DNA from: Dehalococcoidia bacterium
GTDB taxonomy: Bacteria > Chloroflexota > Dehalococcoidia > UBA2979
Assembly (NCBI GenBank): GCA_030745285.1
Contig: JASLOV010000154.1
Location: 1-5,679 of the forward strand
DNA: 5,679 bases
Reading direction: 5' to 3'
This document shows positions 4,620-5,679 of the stretch, in pieces. The notes under the pieces were generated by a model that was given only the letters and a program-made list of their open reading frames with translations, was not told the DNA's origin and did no database searches. A program made the translations under genes and the position numbers. Each line of letters begins with the position of its first letter. Position 1 is the stretch's first letter.

Positions 4620-4835
4620 ATGTGTCGCAGTATCAAGATCCTCCGACGGCCCGAACCCGCGGTGTCCGACGACGAGATCGAGGCGGCAGCGCTCCAGTTC
4701 GTGCGCAAGGTGAGCGGTTACCGCGCCCCCTCGCAGGCGAACAGCGAGGTCTTCGAGGCGGCCGTCGCCGAGATCAGCACCTCCACCCGCGCGCTGCTCG
4801 ACTCCCTCGTCGTCCGTGCTCAGGCGAGCGCGTAG
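4620..4835 (+). CDS. DUF2277 family protein
   Basis: This 71-residue protein matches DUF2277 across its whole length. It has the N-terminal MCRSIK, then VSDDEIEAAALQFVRKVSGYRAPSQANSEVF (15-45) and the helical tail AVAEISTSTRALLDSLV (48-64). The family's invariant MCRxI opening fixes the start and leaves no room for a leader peptide. Function is unknown in the literature I know. It is a small soluble, probably all-helical cytosolic protein, and some homologues run about 10-20 residues longer at the C-terminus. The conserved Cys2 next to a basic residue could be a ligand or redox site, but nothing here proves it. It is divergent from the lipoprotein gene, and a quinone-reductase-like gene follows after 54 bases in the same direction, so co-transcription with that gene is plausible. 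Confidence 0.92.
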   Translation: MCRSIKILRRPEPAVSDDEIEAAALQFVRKVSGYRAPSQANSEVFEAAVAEISTSTRALLDSLVVRAQASA

Positions 4836-4862
4836 CGTCTCCGCGGGACCCGGCCGGCGCAA

Positions 4863-4878
4863 CGCTGAATCGCTGAAT
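4863..4878 (+). repeat. 8-bp tandem repeat upstream of the oxidoreductase gene
   Basis: CGCTGAAT occurs twice in direct succession (4863-4870 and 4871-4878) and is followed by CG, just before the GAGG ribosome site of the gene starting at 4890. It may be a slippage product; no function is implied. Confidence 0.6.
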
Positions 4879-4889
4879 CGAGGCCTGCG

Positions 4890-5679
4890 ATGAAGGCTGC
4901 CGTCTACTACGAGACCGGCGGACCCGATGTCTTCCGCTACGAGGACGTCGACGACCCCGTCTGCCACTCCCGCGGCGTGCTCGTCGACATCGAGGCGGTG
5001 AGCATCGAGGGCGGCGACGTGCTCAACCGCGCCGGCGGCGTGATGGCGACGACGCCGCACATCGTCGGCTACCAGGCGGCCGGCACCATCCGCGAGGTGG
5101 GTGCAGACGTCACCAACCGCGCGGTCGGCCAGCGGGTCACCACCGTCGGCCCCTTCGGCTCGCACGCCGCGATCCGCTCCGTGCCCGCGCAATCGACCTG
5201 GCTCGTGCCGGACGGCCTCTCGATTGAAGAGGCGACCGCCGTCCCCATCCCCTTCGGCACCGCCGACGACTGCCTCTTCGAGTTCGGTCACCTCGCCCCC
5301 GCCGAGACGGTGCTCGTGCAGGGCGGCGGCGGCGCGGTCGGGCTCGCCGCCATCCAGCTCGCGAAGCGCGCCGGCGCACGCGTCTTCGCCACGGCGTCGA
5401 CCGACGCCAAGCTGGAACGTCTCGCGGGGTTCGGCGTGGACGAGGGCATCAACTACCGCGACGGCGACCTCGTGCAGGCGGTGAACGATCTCACCGGCGG
5501 CGCGGACGTCGACCTGGTCGTCGACCCCGTGGGCGGCGAGGTGCTGGGCCAGAGCCTGCAATGCCTGGCGCCGCGCGGCCGCGCGGTCAGCGTCGGCAAC
5601 GCCAGCCGCGGCGAGCGCAATCTCGACCCCTCGCAGATCGGTCCCAACCGCTCGCCCACCAGCGTCTCGCTGGCGGCGG
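4890..5679 (+). CDS. Zinc-independent MDR oxidoreductase, NADPH:quinone-reductase-like (runs off the right edge)
   Basis: This is the first 263 codons of a medium-chain dehydrogenase/reductase of the quinone oxidoreductase (QOR) group. Its members use NAD(P)H to reduce quinones or enone-type compounds in the cytosol. MKAAVYYETGGPDVFRYEDV opens the GroES-like domain. The cofactor-binding Rossmann fold follows, with LVQGGGGAVGLAAIQLAKRAGARV (142-165) containing GxGxxG at 146-151. LTGGADVDLVVDPVGG (201-216) and a GRAVSVGNASRG segment (230-241) are also typical of QOR. The catalytic zinc ligands are missing: the Cys position is in VSIEGGD, and the GHE motif is GYQ (60-62). The cysteine-rich structural-zinc lobe is absent too. 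About 60-80 residues are probably beyond the edge. The ATG at 4890 has GAGG six bases upstream. The substrate cannot be told from this part. Confidence 0.9.
   Translation, partial: MKAAVYYETGGPDVFRYEDVDDPVCHSRGVLVDIEAVSIEGGDVLNRAGGVMATTPHIVGYQAAGTIREVGADVTNRAVGQRVTTVGPFGSHAAIRSVPAQSTWLVPDGLSIEEATAVPIPFGTADDCLFEFGHLAPAETVLVQGGGGAVGLAAIQLAKRAGARVFATASTDAKLERLAGFGVDEGINYRDGDLVQAVNDLTGGADVDLVVDPVGGEVLGQSLQCLAPRGRAVSVGNASRGERNLDPSQIGPNRSPTSVSLAA

Noticed and set aside
4524..5561. A 345-residue open frame on the minus strand
   Set aside because: It lies opposite the QOR-like and DUF2277 genes, both of which have clear family motifs. Its composition (Ala/Asp/Gly/Val/His/Arg-rich, no motif) is the usual antisense shadow of a high-GC gene.
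1..5679. CRISPR arrays, insertion sequences and riboswitches (including a cobalamin riboswitch for the mutase)
   Set aside because: No regularly spaced repeats, no transposase motif or terminal repeats, and no conserved riboswitch core. The 115-base leader region before the mutase lacks a recognisable B12 box.

Overview
The window is a stretch of a very GC-rich bacterial chromosome, with G or C in nearly every third codon position. It carries ordinary single-copy genes and shows no mobile element, CRISPR array or rRNA. The B12-dependent acyl-CoA mutase with a free-standing large subunit, a DUF2277 protein, an ArsR-SRPBCC regulator and a zinc-free quinone-reductase-like protein together fit a Thermomicrobia/Chloroflexota-like or deep actinobacterial lineage. 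That placement is inference from gene style, not a demonstrated taxonomy.

Layout. Positions 1-2057 read on the minus strand: tRNA-Val(UAC), then a GlpF-like aquaporin/glycerol channel, then a 98-residue protein made of two 49-residue repeats, then the N-terminal 142 codons of a methylmalonyl-CoA mutase large subunit running off the left edge. Reasonable sigma70-type promoters precede the tRNA and the mutase, and a weaker one precedes the 98-residue gene. These are therefore probably separate units that share a direction. Positions 2179-3651 read on the plus strand: an unrecognised helical protein, then an ArsR-type winged-helix/SRPBCC fusion regulator. A lipoprotein gene (3859-4500) converges on the regulator from the minus strand. 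It diverges from a plus-strand DUF2277 gene (4620-4835), which is followed after 54 bases by a quinone-oxidoreductase-like MDR gene cut by the right edge.

The most informative spot is 2866-2940. A perfect 7-bp inverted repeat sits inside the spacer between a TTAACA -35 box and a TATTGT -10 box, the geometry of an operator controlling the ArsR-type gene just downstream. The family's expected N-terminus (VEAVFRAL) is present right after it, but in a different frame from the rest of the protein. About eight bases coding for the usual 'ADP' turn appear to be missing. The regulator may be a fresh frameshift mutant, may start late and be truncated, or may contain a sequencing error.

Other points are the altered selectivity-filter residues of the GlpF-like channel, the gapless internal duplication of the 98-residue protein, a probable leaderless start for DUF2277, and a GTGAC-rich palindrome cluster in the convergent gap that shares a half-site with the 2871 operator. 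All gene-free gaps are shorter than 300 bases. I see no coordinated multi-gene novel system here.
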